The notes under the pieces: generated by a model
The model's input: the letters and a program-made list of their open reading frames with translations, nothing else
Told to the model about the DNA's origin: nothing
The model's database searches: none
Program-made: the position numbers and the translations under genes
Source of the DNA: Tigriopus japonicus
Taxonomy: Eukaryota; Arthropoda; Copepoda; Harpacticoida; Harpacticidae
Length of the DNA stretch: 64,000 bases
Assembly: GCA_010645155.1 (NCBI GenBank)
Contig: CM021319.1
Location: 1,847,085 to 1,911,084, forward strand
Reading direction: 5' to 3'
Part shown: piece by piece, positions 23,901-38,900 of the stretch
Layout: every line of letters starts with the position of its first letter
How positions within the stretch are numbered: the stretch's first letter is position 1

Positions 23901-26900
23901 TATCAAAAAGGACATTGGTTGGTGGCATTGTTGGCAAATTTACTTGAAATATTAGGTAATTTGTCTCTTCCTATGTGTCTGGACAGTGCTGGCTGGCCTA
24001 CAGCGTGTCTACGCGGCAGGTCTTGGCAGTGTTCATAGTGAAAGACAATAATCAATTCATCACAACCTCTATTGCTGGTGGTCACTTTCGTGAAAGAACC
24101 AAAGACGTCACTAGGTGACCATGCCATGGATATGAGAACTACAACTAGGAACTTTTTTGACAATACGTTGAATAAGTCATTGGTAGGAAGAACACAAATT
24201 TAAGCTTTTGCGTTATGTAGGGTTAATCCAATACATATAAGGACAAAATCTGACTTGTGGCTTCAAGAACGAGTTTTGAAAAGTTGGTCTTGATTCGCAT
24301 GTTTGGTCACACTAATTGCCCGCTCAACAGTTGTGAGGGCGACATTTTCCGCATGAATTCAACGCATTCCGCCCCGCTTGCCAAATCAGCCAGGCTAAAA
24401 CTTGCACGCTATCTAGTGATTATAACTGATCTAAGCTCCGAGCCTTAGTGATAAAGTACAGCTTTATGCGAATTTTCAGTCCCAAGGAAGTAGCGCGCCC
24501 AAATATGGTTGAGCAGATAGAAAACCAGATTGAAGTCCATCAGTTGTAAAAAGCAGTGATGGACCCAAAGGGCTCATAACCGAAACCGAAAACAGCTGAC
24601 TACAAAATAACATGCGGAAATTTCACTCTATAATGTACATTGCTCACGTGTTTGATGTTGGGCAATCACAGATTTTTAAAGTCGGAAAACCGAAGTTTCA
24701 AAGTTTTTAGGATCTAAAAATCTGTGATTATGTTCTCAAACTCCATTCTCTTTAAAATAGTATAGGAGTAAAGTATTCTCATTCATTCTCATTAAAAAAT
24801 AGAGCGAAATTTTCTTTTGAGCAATACATGTGGAATTACTGGAGAAGCGCCATTCTTCGAATGGTCACGTATCTGGTCAGCCAGAGAAATCGTAACAAAA
24901 TTCATGTTTTTGTCAATCGGATTCTCAAAAACTATTGGTAATGATGTAATGATTACAAATTCTACTCTTTACAATTGCAGATTTTGCAAAATGTAATGCC
25001 GTCGCTCAATGATTACAGAAAAACGTACTTAATTACACTAATGTCATTAACAAATTCCCTGATAAAAAGTATGTTGTCTGAACTTGTAATCTCAAAGTAA
25101 TGTAACAGTAAGAAACTTTACAATAATTCAAGGAAGCAAACTTTCTGAAATTTCTTATTGTGAAAAGCATGGATTTAAGTTTAATACCTCATTACCCAAT
25201 TTTAATCACCTAAATTTCATTTGTCACCACCATAGTGTTTTAAGTTACATTGAAGTGTTTGATACGGTAATTTGAAAGACGAATTTCTACAAATGTTCTT
25301 AGATTTGATTAGGGCCCTGCTCGTAATGTCTGAGAAACCCTGCTCTACCGGGTTATGCATAAGAAACGAAACAATAAACTATGTTCGTTAATCAGACAAC
25401 GCTGATCTTAAAAAATGTGTAGAGTTCAAAAAGGTGCCGCAGATAATGATTCTAAGGATCTATGTGCTTTTATTCTCATTATTATGCTGCCATGTTTTGA
25501 GTTTAGCTAAATTCCGGGGTCACAAATAGGGCATCACTAGTTGTATAATTAACTGCTTTTTTTTCATTCAGCTTTTTAACTGGTATTCATGCAGCTAGAA
25601 CGTCTAAATCAGTTAATTTTGATGTACTGCAAAAATTAGAAATGACTTTTCTTAAAACACTCTTTTTGACCAAAATACATTTCCAGGAAGATTTTGACTT
25701 ACCAGAATGCCAGACTTATTGTCTATTTTTTTGACTCAACTCAAACAAGCTCAACTTTCTCATGAAATAAGGTGTTAATTTTGACCAATTTTTTTATGTC
25801 GTGGTCAAAAAATAACATCTAATTTCATGAATACCTGTGAGTGAAAAAATGCGACATCTAGGAGCGTTTAACCGATAAAATATCCATGCAAGGGCTTGAA
25901 CACATCTTATTTTCCAATACCATGACTGGATCAATTCTTATCGGCATGATCTACATAAATTGATTGCTTAATCAAATTTCGTTTTAACTTGAACTTCCTG
26001 ATTGACGGTGGCGACAACAAAGGCAAACATTTGAAGCTTCAAAACAACCAAACAACTTGACGGAATTGACCTTAAATTAAACCTGAGCCAAAATGCTGGC
26101 CATTTTAAGGGTTTTGAGAAGGATGTTGAAGAAAACAAGTATGAGCAAAATTTAAGGCGAAGATCCAAAAGGTTAGCGTGTTAGCTAGTAATTCACAAGG
26201 TTTTCAAAACTTTAAAACACGTATCAAAAAGTCTTGAATGGCAACGTTTTAAAATACTTCTTGATACTTTGATTTTTTTGGAGATGATTTTTTTTAAAAA
26301 CATGAATAAATATACTCTTGGACGTAAAAACTACACATCAAAACCTACATGAAGCAGGATGTATTGCCTTTTAAACTTAAAACTAAGCTATAGTGATTGA
26401 GATGCTTAAAATCATACATTGAATCGTCTTGAAAATTAATCCCTTTTTTAAAAAAAAGTTGCCCTTTGTAATCCCATTCTTTTTTCCAGAAGTAGTGCGT
26501 TCCTCATTTTGGGGGAAGGAACGGGAATTGTAATTCGTTCGTTTTTTTTTCCTGGAAATGCTAAAGCCATGCTAAATCGTAACAAATTTTCACACAAAAG
26601 GCCTTATTGATAAAGTACTTTTGTAACTTGTAATTTGTAACTCCATTCCTTTTTCTGAATCAGATTTCCAGAGTAACGAACTTCCAGAGAACTGTTATTT
26701 GTTCCTTTTTTCGAGAAATTGCTGAAGCCGTTGATTAATGCTCACGGTGTTCCGAATGGCTTTTTAGGTTTGAATCCAAATACCCAAAGACATCATGGCA
26801 CTTTTTGGACCCACAGTTTGATGTGGAACAACTTTTTTATTATATTATATAAGTTTAGGCCCAGGGAATAAGTTGTATACCTAAAAACTTATTGATTATG

Positions 26901-29900
26901 ACATTTTTAATAAACTATTTTAACCCATATTTAGAGACCATTTAGTTACCTTATGAATTCAAATTGAATAAAAATTCATTCAGCAACAGCTGAGTTTTTT
27001 GACTTTGAATGGTCCATTTTTGACCCCAAAAGGGGACCCAAAAAACGCTACAATTATATGAAAAAAAAATTACCAAAGATTTCATACAGCTTTTCAATAT
27101 CGCAAAAATAAATGATTTTTTTGAGTTTTGGAGCTTATGTCAGAATAGCTCAGAATAATATAAAATATCACATAAAAAGCACTTGAACAAGATTTTTGGA
27201 AAGCATATTTCATAACTATTTAGAGAACGCTATGATGTGTGTTCTGCCAAAATTACAAATAAATATGTCTAACAGATTCCTAGTCAAATTTATGATTTCT
27301 GGAAGGACCATGTTCAAAATGGACTAAAATCAAAACTTGAAACATTAACCGATTTTTTACGAAGTATTACCCAACTTTGAGTGTGTTTGATACTGCAAAA
27401 GATTTTTTATCGCAAAATGTATCTTAAGTGCCTTTTAAGTGACATATTTTTATTATTTTGAGCTATTTTGACATAAGCTCCAAAACTCAAAAAATTATTT
27501 ATTTTTGCGATATTGAAAAGCTATATGAAATCTTTAGGAATTTGTTTATTCATGTAACTAGCGTTTCTCGGCTTTTTGGGGTCAAAAATGGACCATTCAA
27601 AGTCAAATAACTCAGTTACTGCTGAATGAATTTTTATTCAATTTGAATTCATAAGGTAACTAAATGGTCTCTGAACATGGGTTTAATAGTTTATTAAAAA
27701 TATGATCAATAGGTTTTTAGGTATACAACTTTTTCCCTGGGCCTAAACTTATTTAAAACAATAGAAGTAAAGTTGCTCATCATTGAATTTTGGGTCCAAA
27801 AAGTGCCATGATGTCTTTGGGTATTTTGATTTAAACCAAAAAAAGCCATTCGGAACACCGTGTGCTATCAAATGAATGAAGATAATCTGCCAAACTTGAC
27901 TGCTCACCGTCGTGACTAGTTGTTATGAATTCCATTGGGCAACTTAGTGTATTTCACCCTTATTGTCACCTCGAAGAGCGTTTCAATTTTTTGTCCCAAA
28001 TTATTTTGGGTTTTCGATTGCGATGTGTCTTTTCTTTTGATGTTTCTCCAATGGCATTGTCCACCTATGTCGTCAATTATTTTGCGCAATTAATTTGTCC
28101 CAATTATATTGAGCCCACTGAATGTGAGGCATTACCCTGAAAGGGACGTTGGATTGCATAAGCCAGGGGTCGGCAATAGCTTCTGGGCAAGGGCAAAAAA
28201 GTTCATTAACCTCATTAACCTGCGGCTCACCAAACAGAAGGTGATGTGTAAAAGGGCCCATAGATAAACGATCACAGAGCTGTGAGCCTACAAGCACAGT
28301 ACTATAGATGGTTTTTGGGCACACGGGTTTGATATGTTTATATAGCTCCTGGGCCCACTAGAAATCACCTTTGGGCCATGTAGGGCCCGGCCCACTGGTT
28401 GCCGACCCCTGGCGTAAGCGAACTACTGAACATCTTTGATGTCAACCTTCCCTCAGAGATATTCGTGTTTCTCCTGGCACGCTCTCTGACATTCTTGACC
28501 ATGTTTGGGTGCCTCAATTCCCTCTTCATCAAACACCTGATTCTTAGAATGTCCAACCTCCAGGTACCTCTGGATGGCCCTTGAAACACTGAACTTGAAT
28601 TTGTTGAAGGCTTTGACGATTTAACGTCGATCTCGTCAAATCCATGAAGACCTCTGGGCGTTTTCTCGCTCATTTTTCCACAGGATTCCGCCAGGATTGA
28701 GCATTTTCCGATGGCTACTGCTTTATTCTTTTTATAATACCTCAATTTTAAAGATACGAATTTCAGTTGTCAAATGATAGAAACTCAAAACTCGAGGAAC
28801 AGTACCCAAAAAAAGAATGTTGTGCCACTCTAATTAAGGTTCGCAGGATCTGCAGAAACTGTGATTTAGTGATAGAGGAACATTTCAATTAATCACAAAG
28901 ATCAAAATGAAATCGAATAATTAATCTGATTGAGACAACCCATTGGCCTCATTTCTTATTTTTTTTTTTTAAAAGACAACCATGCGTTTTAAATTCCTTA
29001 TGATCTAACACGAATCTTCGATTTTTAGGATCCATCGTCCCAAAGATTCTCTATTTTCGTGGAGCTCTACATTTCAAGATTACGAAGGCGTAATGAATTG
29101 GGCGTTTTTGCTTCTTTTCTTGGGAGGAACAAGACTCTTCTTGGAAAACTTGAACAAGTAAGATTCACATAACAATAAATGGTAAATAAATCAATATCGT
29201 ACAAAACACAAACAGGTTTAATTAGTTCAATCAAGAAGCACTGGAATCATGGAGTGGGAGGCTAGCAATGAGAATAATGATTTCCAGTAAGAAAAATTCA
29301 ATAACGTTCTTCTGCAAATGAGACCTTGCACATGTTGACAAGAATACATATTTCAATTTTCAGCTCAATCGAGCGTCGGGGACAAAAGTTATGCTCACTC
29401 AAAGTTCAGTGCAAATCCTACCGAGAATGAATGAACTAGCCACAAAAGGGCGAGCTCATTCATTCTATGCTCTCCTCAGTACATAAGTTTGAGAAGGCAT
29501 AACTTTTCACTCCGGCATTCGATTGGGCTGAAATTTGAAATACGTGTTCTTCTCAATGCAAGCCAGGTCTCATTTGCAGAAGAACGCAAATGGTTCGTTT
29601 CTGCTGGAAATCATAATTATCATTGCTAGCCTCCCACTCCATGATTTCCGTGCTTCTTGGTTCAATCAATTGAAAGTTAAAGTTTTAAGCAAAATTTGCA
29701 AGCTTTTTGAAAAATAGGACGGATGTGTAACTCATATTCGCCTAGTTTGTAAAAAATAGTGTCTTTCCATCAACAAACAAAAATCAATAAAAGCTGAGTT
29801 ATTTGAGTTTAATCTTTGGCCTAGAAAAGCGAACAAACGTTCCGGGTATGTGAAAACTCAAATTCCCAAGCAAATTATATGGATTTTTGATGTCACAATG

Positions 29901-32900
29901 TTCACATGACATGATGTTCATATACCCGGAGCGTTTTTTCGCATTTTTGGGCCAAAATTGGAACCGATTAAACTCAAATAACTCAGTAACTGAGCAAGAT
30001 ATTTTCAAGCAATTTCGATTCAAAAGTTATCAAAATCTGGTCTCAAAGTGTGCTGACTTGATTTTCAAAATTAGTTCATTTAATAGGTTTTTAGATATAT
30101 AACTTTTAATCTAGACCTATCTTCGAGAAACTCAGTAAATCAAATTTGTTACACTTGGTTTCCTGAGTCTGAAACATATCCCATAGTGTTTAGGAATTCC
30201 GATAGAAACTGGGAAATGATTTTTTCAGTACCTTGCACCAATATGGTGGCTTTTCTTTTTAAGCGTTCTTAAAATTTTTTTTTTATAAAATTTTAAATAT
30301 TTTTTTTCAAATTTTAAAATTGTTCTGTCCAATTCTCCACGGATTTCGTTTGGTTTGGTTGGAGCCAAGGCCAAAGCAATTAATCAGTAAAGCGGATAAG
30401 GCACGAAAATACCGTCATAGCTAGGGTGAGGAATTTTATTCAGCCAAGTAAACGGGAAGGTTGTTATGTTTGTTAAGGAGTCAGCACAGTCTTGGTGCTT
30501 GGTGCTCTAGGTGCTCCATGAAGCTTCATGCCACTTTTTTGGTAGGCGCTTGTCTTGTTAAACGATTAAACACTACGTTTCGAATCCAGCCCTGATAGAA
30601 CTCCAAGCATCCACCTAACAAAAAACAGGAAAAAATTAGGGGTTTTGTGCCCTCGAATCATTTGAAGCATATTTTCTACGTTATTATGGCCCATGGTTTA
30701 GATCAAGTTACAAATTGGGATTGTAAAATATGTGTGTGTGTTCTGAATCCTGAAACAATCGAAGTCAATCAATCAAAAGAAAGCAAAGAAAAATTCCCCT
30801 TCCTGAAACGAACTCTATTCGGGTCACTTCGTAAACTTCTTTTGAGTCAAATTCATCTTGTTTTAGGTGATAAATGAAGGCCCAACTAAAATTAAAACAA
30901 TGCAGAAAAAAACGTCTTGGCTGGGAAATCAAGCATTTATGGGAACGTGCAGTCAAACATACCCTCGAAATGGAACTTGGAAAATGAAGATGGATCCAGT
31001 AAACCTTATAGGCAGCAGAATACAATTCACTCGATCCATCGTTTTGTTTACCATCAACTGATGGTGCTTAATTATTGGTTTGATCTTTTGTCAATCTGTC
31101 GTCTACTTTTCTTAGTTTTTACCAGCTAGAAATTCATTTTGTGTGAGGTAAAGTACAATAGTTCAAGTGACACAGCTCTTTTTCCTTGTTTCTGCCAAGA
31201 CAGTATAACGTAATGTTTGTTCGCTTGTCCCAGCGCAGCCATTGGCTCATCACTATTTTTCATTTCCTAGTACGGTCAGGTAAAAGTGATTGCCTACGTA
31301 ACAACGTACATTCACATTTTTAAGGCTTGCCCTCGTTCTTAGGCTGACTTAACTATGTCTTTTTGAAAGCTATTTGTTACCTCACCTGTTAGCTGCCATC
31401 ATTTAAAGACCACTGCAGCAACTCTGCTTAGCTTACAATAACATTTACGTCTTTCCCAGGCAAGATTTTCAAATGTACGTATGGCAGAGAGCAAGAAAGT
31501 AAGTGGAGTGCGAGGTCGAGTGAGCACTCTCCTTGTAAAAACTTGCTGTAGAACAAAAGCAAGGTGCAAAACGTATGTTTATAAAAGGAGAATTCTATTT
31601 TCAACATCCTTTTCAATCAGGGTTAGAGAGGCTTTTTTTGCTTTAGGGATACAGGTTGGCGAGAATGAAAAACATAGAACGATTTAAAGAATGTAAGAAA
31701 TTAGAAAATAATACTTTGTAATTGGGTAAACGAACTGTTTGATGTTTTAAAAGCATTTAGTAGACTTTTTTGCGCATTTTATTACCGATTTTAATATACT
31801 GTTTTTTGTATATTATTTTTGTTAATTATTATTTCTTAAATGTTAGTTTCAGAAGAATTGTCGGTTTTGAGAATACTTGCTTTAAGATGTTTATTTTGAG
31901 CTTTTTTCAATACTCTATCTTGGTTTCAGCCATTTTGGAATATCTTACAAAAACAAGAATGTTTTTGAGATTGAAAAGCTAAGCCTTGTTTCTGAAAATT
32001 TCAGGTTTCAATTTTGGTTCAAGATTTTCGGTCAGGCATTACAAATTCCTGTTGTTCTATCATCTAGAAGCTCGGTCTGCTTACATTGAAGCCCGTGATT
32101 TCTTTTCATCCCACAACCAAAACAACCCAAGTTTTTTTGAACTTACTAAAAGTCTAAAACACATAGGTAACTAATACAAATAATGGCGTGTGACCGTAAC
32201 ATGATGACTGCACTTTCTTTTGGTTGCATACTTTAGGTGAAACCAGAAAGCTGGTTCTAGGTGTGTTCCGGTATGTTAAATGAAATCCAGTTTGTTTGCT
32301 TGATTATGATCTACTAAGATGTACTCCTACTTCAGATGATACTAATTTGTGGCGAAATGTTGTTGGTCTCATCCTTCCACCTTCGATTTATGGCGGAGAA
32401 TGAGGTTGAACGATCCAGTCAATTCTTTCCGGGTTCTTTCTCCGAGCAATCTCGAAGGGTCGGTCTTCCCTCCACCTCTTACTCCTCGCTGAAAATTTCC
32501 GATCGATTGGTTGCCCACCCGTTCTCGGAAAGTTGTCTTGAGCGTGCGATCGTTTCACTTTTGGGCAGAAGTGTTTAGGCAGTCCTTCTTATTCTGTGTT
32601 GGTGGTTGAAGGATAGGAAGCCGTTGGCGGGAATCAACCAATCATTGTGACTGGTTGATCCAGTTTTATCCATCAGAAGAGGGTAGTTCTTGCCTGGGCT
32701 CATGAGAAAGCTAACTGGGAATTATAAAAAGTCCCTAATGTACGTGTAGTACAAAAGGTACAAACCTGTTCTTCAATTCTAACCGGATGTCAATATTACA
32801 AAGAATATAGTGTATGTCTCGAACAACACGGTCATTGAAGGTTTTAGAGCCAATCTGTTTTACGTGTTTGAATTTTTGGGAGCGTAATTTGATTGAAGAG

Positions 32901-35900
32901 ATAATCTTTTTGTCAAAAACTGTTCTTTTCAAATTCACAAACATATAGTACATAGGTGCAAAAACTGATAACAATAATTGATCTCACGTTTGTTACTCTA
33001 TATCGGGCACCTTTTTGTAGCTCTTCTTCATTTCTATCGCCTCTCCATTTCACAGGAAAGGAGTTGGATCGGGAGACTTGTTCTCGACTCTTCGTAGTTG
33101 GTGACTTCAATTTTCCGGCTAGCATTGTAGAGTGGGAGGTTGGTCCGGATGGGCACATTCCCATTTCGAAAATGGCATCGCCGTCCTTTAAAAAATTGGA
33201 AGAGTTTGCGATCTTGCACAATCTCTCTCAACACGTTGGTGTTGCAACCAGAGCAAAAAATGTTCTGATCCAAGTTTTCTCCAATGACCCTGATCTGATC
33301 CAGTTTGTCCATGTTGCCCCTAGTAGCTTGTCAGATCAAAGCATTCTTGAGATAGGGTCGACCATTACTCAAAAGCCAGTGAGCTCGAGAGTTAAACCTG
33401 CACAAAAGGTGGTTGTGGCCAAGTTTGTTCAAAGATGAACACTTTTTTTGTTACTTGATGCATCGCATCTTGGACAAGGGCAAGGTTTCCTCTTCTTTGA
33501 AAGTAGCTCATGTTCGGAGGGCGGAGATAAGTCAGTCCCTAGTAATTATAGGCCCATTTCTCTGATTTCCAGCATTGCAGAAGTCTTCGAGAAGATCATG
33601 AAGCCCAAGCTTGTAGAGTATTTGGAAGTCCATGATATCATTCCCCAAGGCAGCATGGGTTTCAAGCTCATTTTAGCACAGTCACCCAGTTGGTTGACCA
33701 TATTGAGCAGATCTATGATGGGCTTGGAAGTCATGAGTCAGTGGATGTAGTCTATCTTGACTTTGCCAAGGCCTTTGATGTATGTATGTGTGTATGTGTT
33801 TAAAGAATAAGTGTTTTTGACACTTTTTATGATTACGATCAAGTCGATTGTTCAACCGCATTTTGAATATGCTTCCCCCATTTGGGCTCCAATGAGTTCG
33901 ACAGGTTTGCTGTGAAAGAATTGAGATAATCAGATTAGAGAATCAGATTGAGAAATTCAAATATAGCTGAGTATGTAAACTGCATTATGTGTATCTGTTT
34001 GCGTTATTTTCCATTTTGTACTAGGCGATCTAGCCATAAACTCGAGTTCGTTAGGACGTTCGTGCAATTGTTTTTCCAAGCTCGAAGGCTCGAACTTGCT
34101 GATGCACGAGCTTTCGTTAAACACTAATTGGGAGAGACTACAGAAAATAGGGCTGTTCAGTTCTCAGAGAAGTTATGAAAGGTATCCAATACTGTATGTC
34201 TTCAAGAGCATTCATGGGCTCTGTCCCAACCCAACTCATCTGTAGCGACCGTAGAGGTTTTACTTGTGCTCTGAGAGAACCTCCAAATCCCAAGGAATCC
34301 AGGTTTTCAACAATTGTGAAAAACAATTTCAACAACAGGCCAACAATGAAGTCCTCCTCTTCTTAATTGGGCTCCTGCATAATTCAAGCTTTTGCCCATT
34401 AGTCTTCGTCGGGAATATTTAGGAGCTGATCCTCTAAAAGCTTTTAAAGCAGGGTTGTATAGATTTTTAAATACTATTCCTGATCAACACACTATTCAAG
34501 AGTTGACCAGATCTGCCAACAGTAACTCGTTTGTGGATTAAATTTCGTATAAATGCTGATAATATAAATTATATTAATGATTTAGTTGTTTACAGGGAAT
34601 TGCATTTCTTGTAGCGGTGGTAGAAAATCCGCAACCAAATAATAATAATAATGATAATTGAAAATGCCATTATTAATCCGTTAACCCAACTTTTTGATTT
34701 TATAGATACGGAATTCGAGTGGATCCTTCATTTTGGTTGCATGCCATTTTTGGCAATATTTCCGACGGAACTGGAGAGTTTCCAACACTATACCTTATTC
34801 TATGTAAGCTTTCGTCTTAGTTACTAATCTCCTGTCTCCTGTTGCATTTTTGCCTTTATTTTCGAACTATCGAACACTTGGAGAAGTCATAAAACAAGTG
34901 CGCAGCGCCAGAAAGAAGGAAAATGAAGCCCTAGGTTTGAGAAATGATCAAGAAATGAGCACATCGTAGAGAAAGGTCCACAATTAAAAAGTAAACAATG
35001 ACACAGAAGTGCTGGTGGGCTCAATGAAATTTCAGATGCAATTTTCCTTTGTTATGTATTAGAAAAGTGTTGACTAGCTAGTAGGTTTAGTTATCCGCCC
35101 GTTTGGTTCTACTAGATGATATTTCCGAGATCCTTTTACCGTGTGGACAAGAAAGGAGAGCACTTTAGAATAATGGATCAAGGACACGAGCAAGTAATTA
35201 CTGATTGTAGGAAAAAAGAGACATTATTGTCGTCTTTTTTATGCTGAAGCAACAAACAAATATTTGCCAATACCGATTGTCAAAGGGTGCTTTAACCATG
35301 TTCATTTGCACAACTATGCGTTTTAAATTATTTCAGACACGAACGTGACTGTGTTGCTTTGTTTGGTTTTTGAGAAGCTCCTTGCCCGAGACTGGATTAA
35401 TTGGACAATGGGATGTACATTGCACGTGATCAATTTGATTTCGCTTCTCGTGGTTCCACCTGTGGTCATCAATCTCAAGTATAAATTCATAGGACCAGGT
35501 AATGAAAGTCACAGGAGCATTAGAGATTAAATTTGATTTTAATCAATGATGGAATGACTCTTAGCTTTCCTAACTGATCTCGAAATGAATCTCGAACAAA
35601 AATGTAAGAAGTCAAATATTTTTGAATAGTTATTCAACGTAAGTTTTAAATGTTAGTCCAACATTCTACCGAAATATAATCTACATTTGTAAATAATTAT
35701 ATAAATTTTTCTTACTTTTTTTAACAAATCCCGAGAGTAGTTATTAAGCTCTCTGAGCAATTTGCCCAATCATAGTCTTCCAAGGTCTTCCGAAGTGACG
35801 TGTGCTAGACCTTAATAATTTTTGAACATTCTTTTCAATTCTAGGCTACGGACAACGTTTTGACAAAGTTTTGCCTCCATTTGTAGGAGACGATTTTAGA

Positions 35901-38900
35901 ATAGAGTTATTTAAAGACCCCCGTTTTTTCACTTAGATTAGTGCGCTAACATAAGCTTGGATGTTAAGTGCATCAATTCAAAAAGCTTGAGTACACCAAA
36001 GAAAAGTATAAATAGGCATAGTATAGTCTCAGATCATAAGCTACCTTTTAAACGTAGCTTATGTACAAAAACTATACTCAAGCTGGGTTATCTATTCTAT
36101 CCTTTGGTTTACTCGAGCTATTGAAATTAGTGCACTTAACATCCGAAAATTTAAGAGTCCAAGTTGCTCTTCAATCCAAAAGAAGATCTGGCAATCCGCG
36201 CCATCTAGGGGTAAATATGAGTTTTGGTACTCATGCAATTTTAACCCTTAATTAGAGTCTCTACCCTTAATCTATGATCACTGAGTATGGCTTTTTGATT
36301 CTAGAATATAATAGTGATGTTGCTGAACTCAAATAGGATGGAAATATCAAGAGAACTCAATTCTAAAATCCAAGCCACAAGTTTAAAATGAGGATTATTC
36401 TAAAATCAACAGATCTTGCCACTGTTTTGCTTACATTTAGTCAATTCAATGGGATAAGACAAGTGAGAAAAAGTTTGCAGATTTTGTGCCCCGTAGACTT
36501 GCGCTGCCCTTTTATAGTGCGTCTGAGCTTTGCTGTTCTGCGCTCGATCAAAAATTTCGAACGGTCAGTTGCTCCGTGACAAACGAACGAGAACGAGATA
36601 CGATCGTAGAATTTTAGTGAAGCAACAGACACTTAAAATACATTTTGCGATAAAACATCTTTTGTAGTATCAAAAACACTCAAAGTTGGGTAATACATAG
36701 AAGTTTTGAAAAAATCAGTTAATGTTTCAAGTTTCGATTTAAGTCCATTTTGAACATGGTCCTTCTAGAAATCGTAAATTTGAATATGAATTTGCTAGAC
36801 ATATTTATTTACAATTTTGGCAGAACACACATCATAGCGGACTCTAAATAGTTATGAAATATGCTTTCCAAAAATCTTGTGTAAGTGCATTTTAAGTGAT
36901 ATTTTATATTATTCTGAGCTATTTTGACATAAGCTCCAAATGTAGAAAAATTTCATTTATTTTTGCAATGAAAAGCTATAAAAAAAAACTTTGGGAATTT
37001 GTTTTTTCATATAACTGTAGCGTTTTCCGGCTTTTTGCGGTCAAAAATGGACCATTCAAAGTCAAATAACTCAGGTGTTGAAAGCCATTCGGAACACCAT
37101 GAGATGAAATGGAAACAAGCCCAGTTTGAAAAATTGAAGTGCTTGATAGCTTAGGGAATCCCATCAGTAGCGGATCGCAGTAATCAAAGGGAAAAACTGT
37201 ACATGTACGTTTTCCCTCTCAGCTACTCTCAGATGTGCAAAGAATTGCTATGTCTTATGATCACGTAACGTGCTCCTCACTCCTCATATGATCGAAAATG
37301 TTACAAACACTGGATGCATTCGCTTCATCTGAACAAACTACTAAACCACTGATCAGACCTTGACCACATGGTGAAGTACGGCAGAGAGATAACTTTTAAT
37401 GTTTTTTCAGAGGCTTTTTAAAAAATGCTTTTGTTATTCTTCACCAAATGAGAGGATACCCATTTAGAAGTAGAAAACCGCAAAAGAGCGATCAAAAATA
37501 GATTGTACATTGACAGAGGTGCACCATGAATATTTCATTTCAGCCTCAGTTAAGGTTTATGCTTTGAGGAAAATGAGATCAATCCATTATCTTCAAAAGT
37601 ATTTTGAACGAATTCTGTTGACATCAGGAAGTGTTGCATTGGTCAAAGAGTTTTTCCGTGAGTTTGTCTCACAGATTCATCAGCCTTTAAAAAGTGTTCC
37701 AAGTTATCAATAATTCATCAGCTGACTTCATAGCGCCTCTTACAAGGAAAAGCGAAACGTATATTCAGGGGCACTATTTGATTACATATTTAATACTGTT
37801 TGGAGGGCAAACATACATAACTCCGCTGTCTTGGACCGATCGATTTTTAGGGGAGTTGTTGTTGATCTAGGTTTAATCCTAAAAGCATGTGCCAAGGAAA
37901 GCGTATGTTTTCAAGATCAATTGTCTTTAATGTTTATTATTATTTTTATCGAACTGCCATATCCCTGTTTGATTATCTTGACCTCCAAACTACAAGCGAA
38001 AAGCTCAAAGCCATTGTTTGAAATTTAGTATTTTCTTCATTTGGAAAAAGAGCTTGTAGCCTGTAAGGCTTTAAAAACGAATTTTTCGGCTTCTAGAGGC
38101 TTTCTTTATAAATGATTCATTACGCAAATGCTTTCGAATTGCTTGGTCGAACCAAATCATTTAGCATAAGCGACGTAGTAAGCTCCACCAAATATATATT
38201 GGGGCAAATCAAAGAGCTTGAGAGTTGTCACTCAGTTTCATTTATGGATTCTTTTCCAGTCATCAAACTATATAAAAAGAGTTTAATTGTGGTTATTGTT
38301 GCTTTCTACCTTCGTTCCATACTCTGGCTTGAACTAATAGATTTGTTTTTTTTTGGAAGCGAGCGAAACTTAAGCAAGATAACGAAACAAGATAATCTTT
38401 GGCTGTAAAGAGTTGTCACCAGCCACGCTCACTGACACTTGACTATGCTCGGATTCATGGGCTCGAACCCAGGTCTCAGGACCCAGTTTAATTTATTAAA
38501 TAACATATTGTCAAAGAGAACCGGATCAGGCATTTGATTCTCGTAAAAAAAAATCAACAAGCCTCATAAAGTGAAAGGAAATTTCGTCTTAATTAAAGTT
38601 TTTCAATAATAAATGACAGAATGGGAATAGGAATCATATCATTGACATACATCCGTCTATCAGTAGTAATTGAAATAAACAGAAAAAGTTCATTTTTTGT
38701 TGTCTTGCCTTTAATCTATGTTTTAGTCTTGAGTGATCTCAATGATAAAAATTGTATTTTCATAAAATCCGCCGATAAAGTGTTCAGTTTATGTTTCAGT
38801 GACGTTTCTTTTGATTGTGATTTTGAATTCTGTGGCCTTTTTCAAACTTTGGTCCTTCGCGGATGCCAATCGCTTGTATCGATCAAGATATCGAGCCAAC

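Noticed and set aside
24257..24448. 63-codon ORF similar to a minus-strand ORF at 54019-54243 (shared MFGHTN.PLNSC.GDIF)
   Set aside because: The similarity arises because both lie in copies of the same non-autonomous element. One copy has a 12-codon difference and both are short, so there is no sign of selection on a protein.
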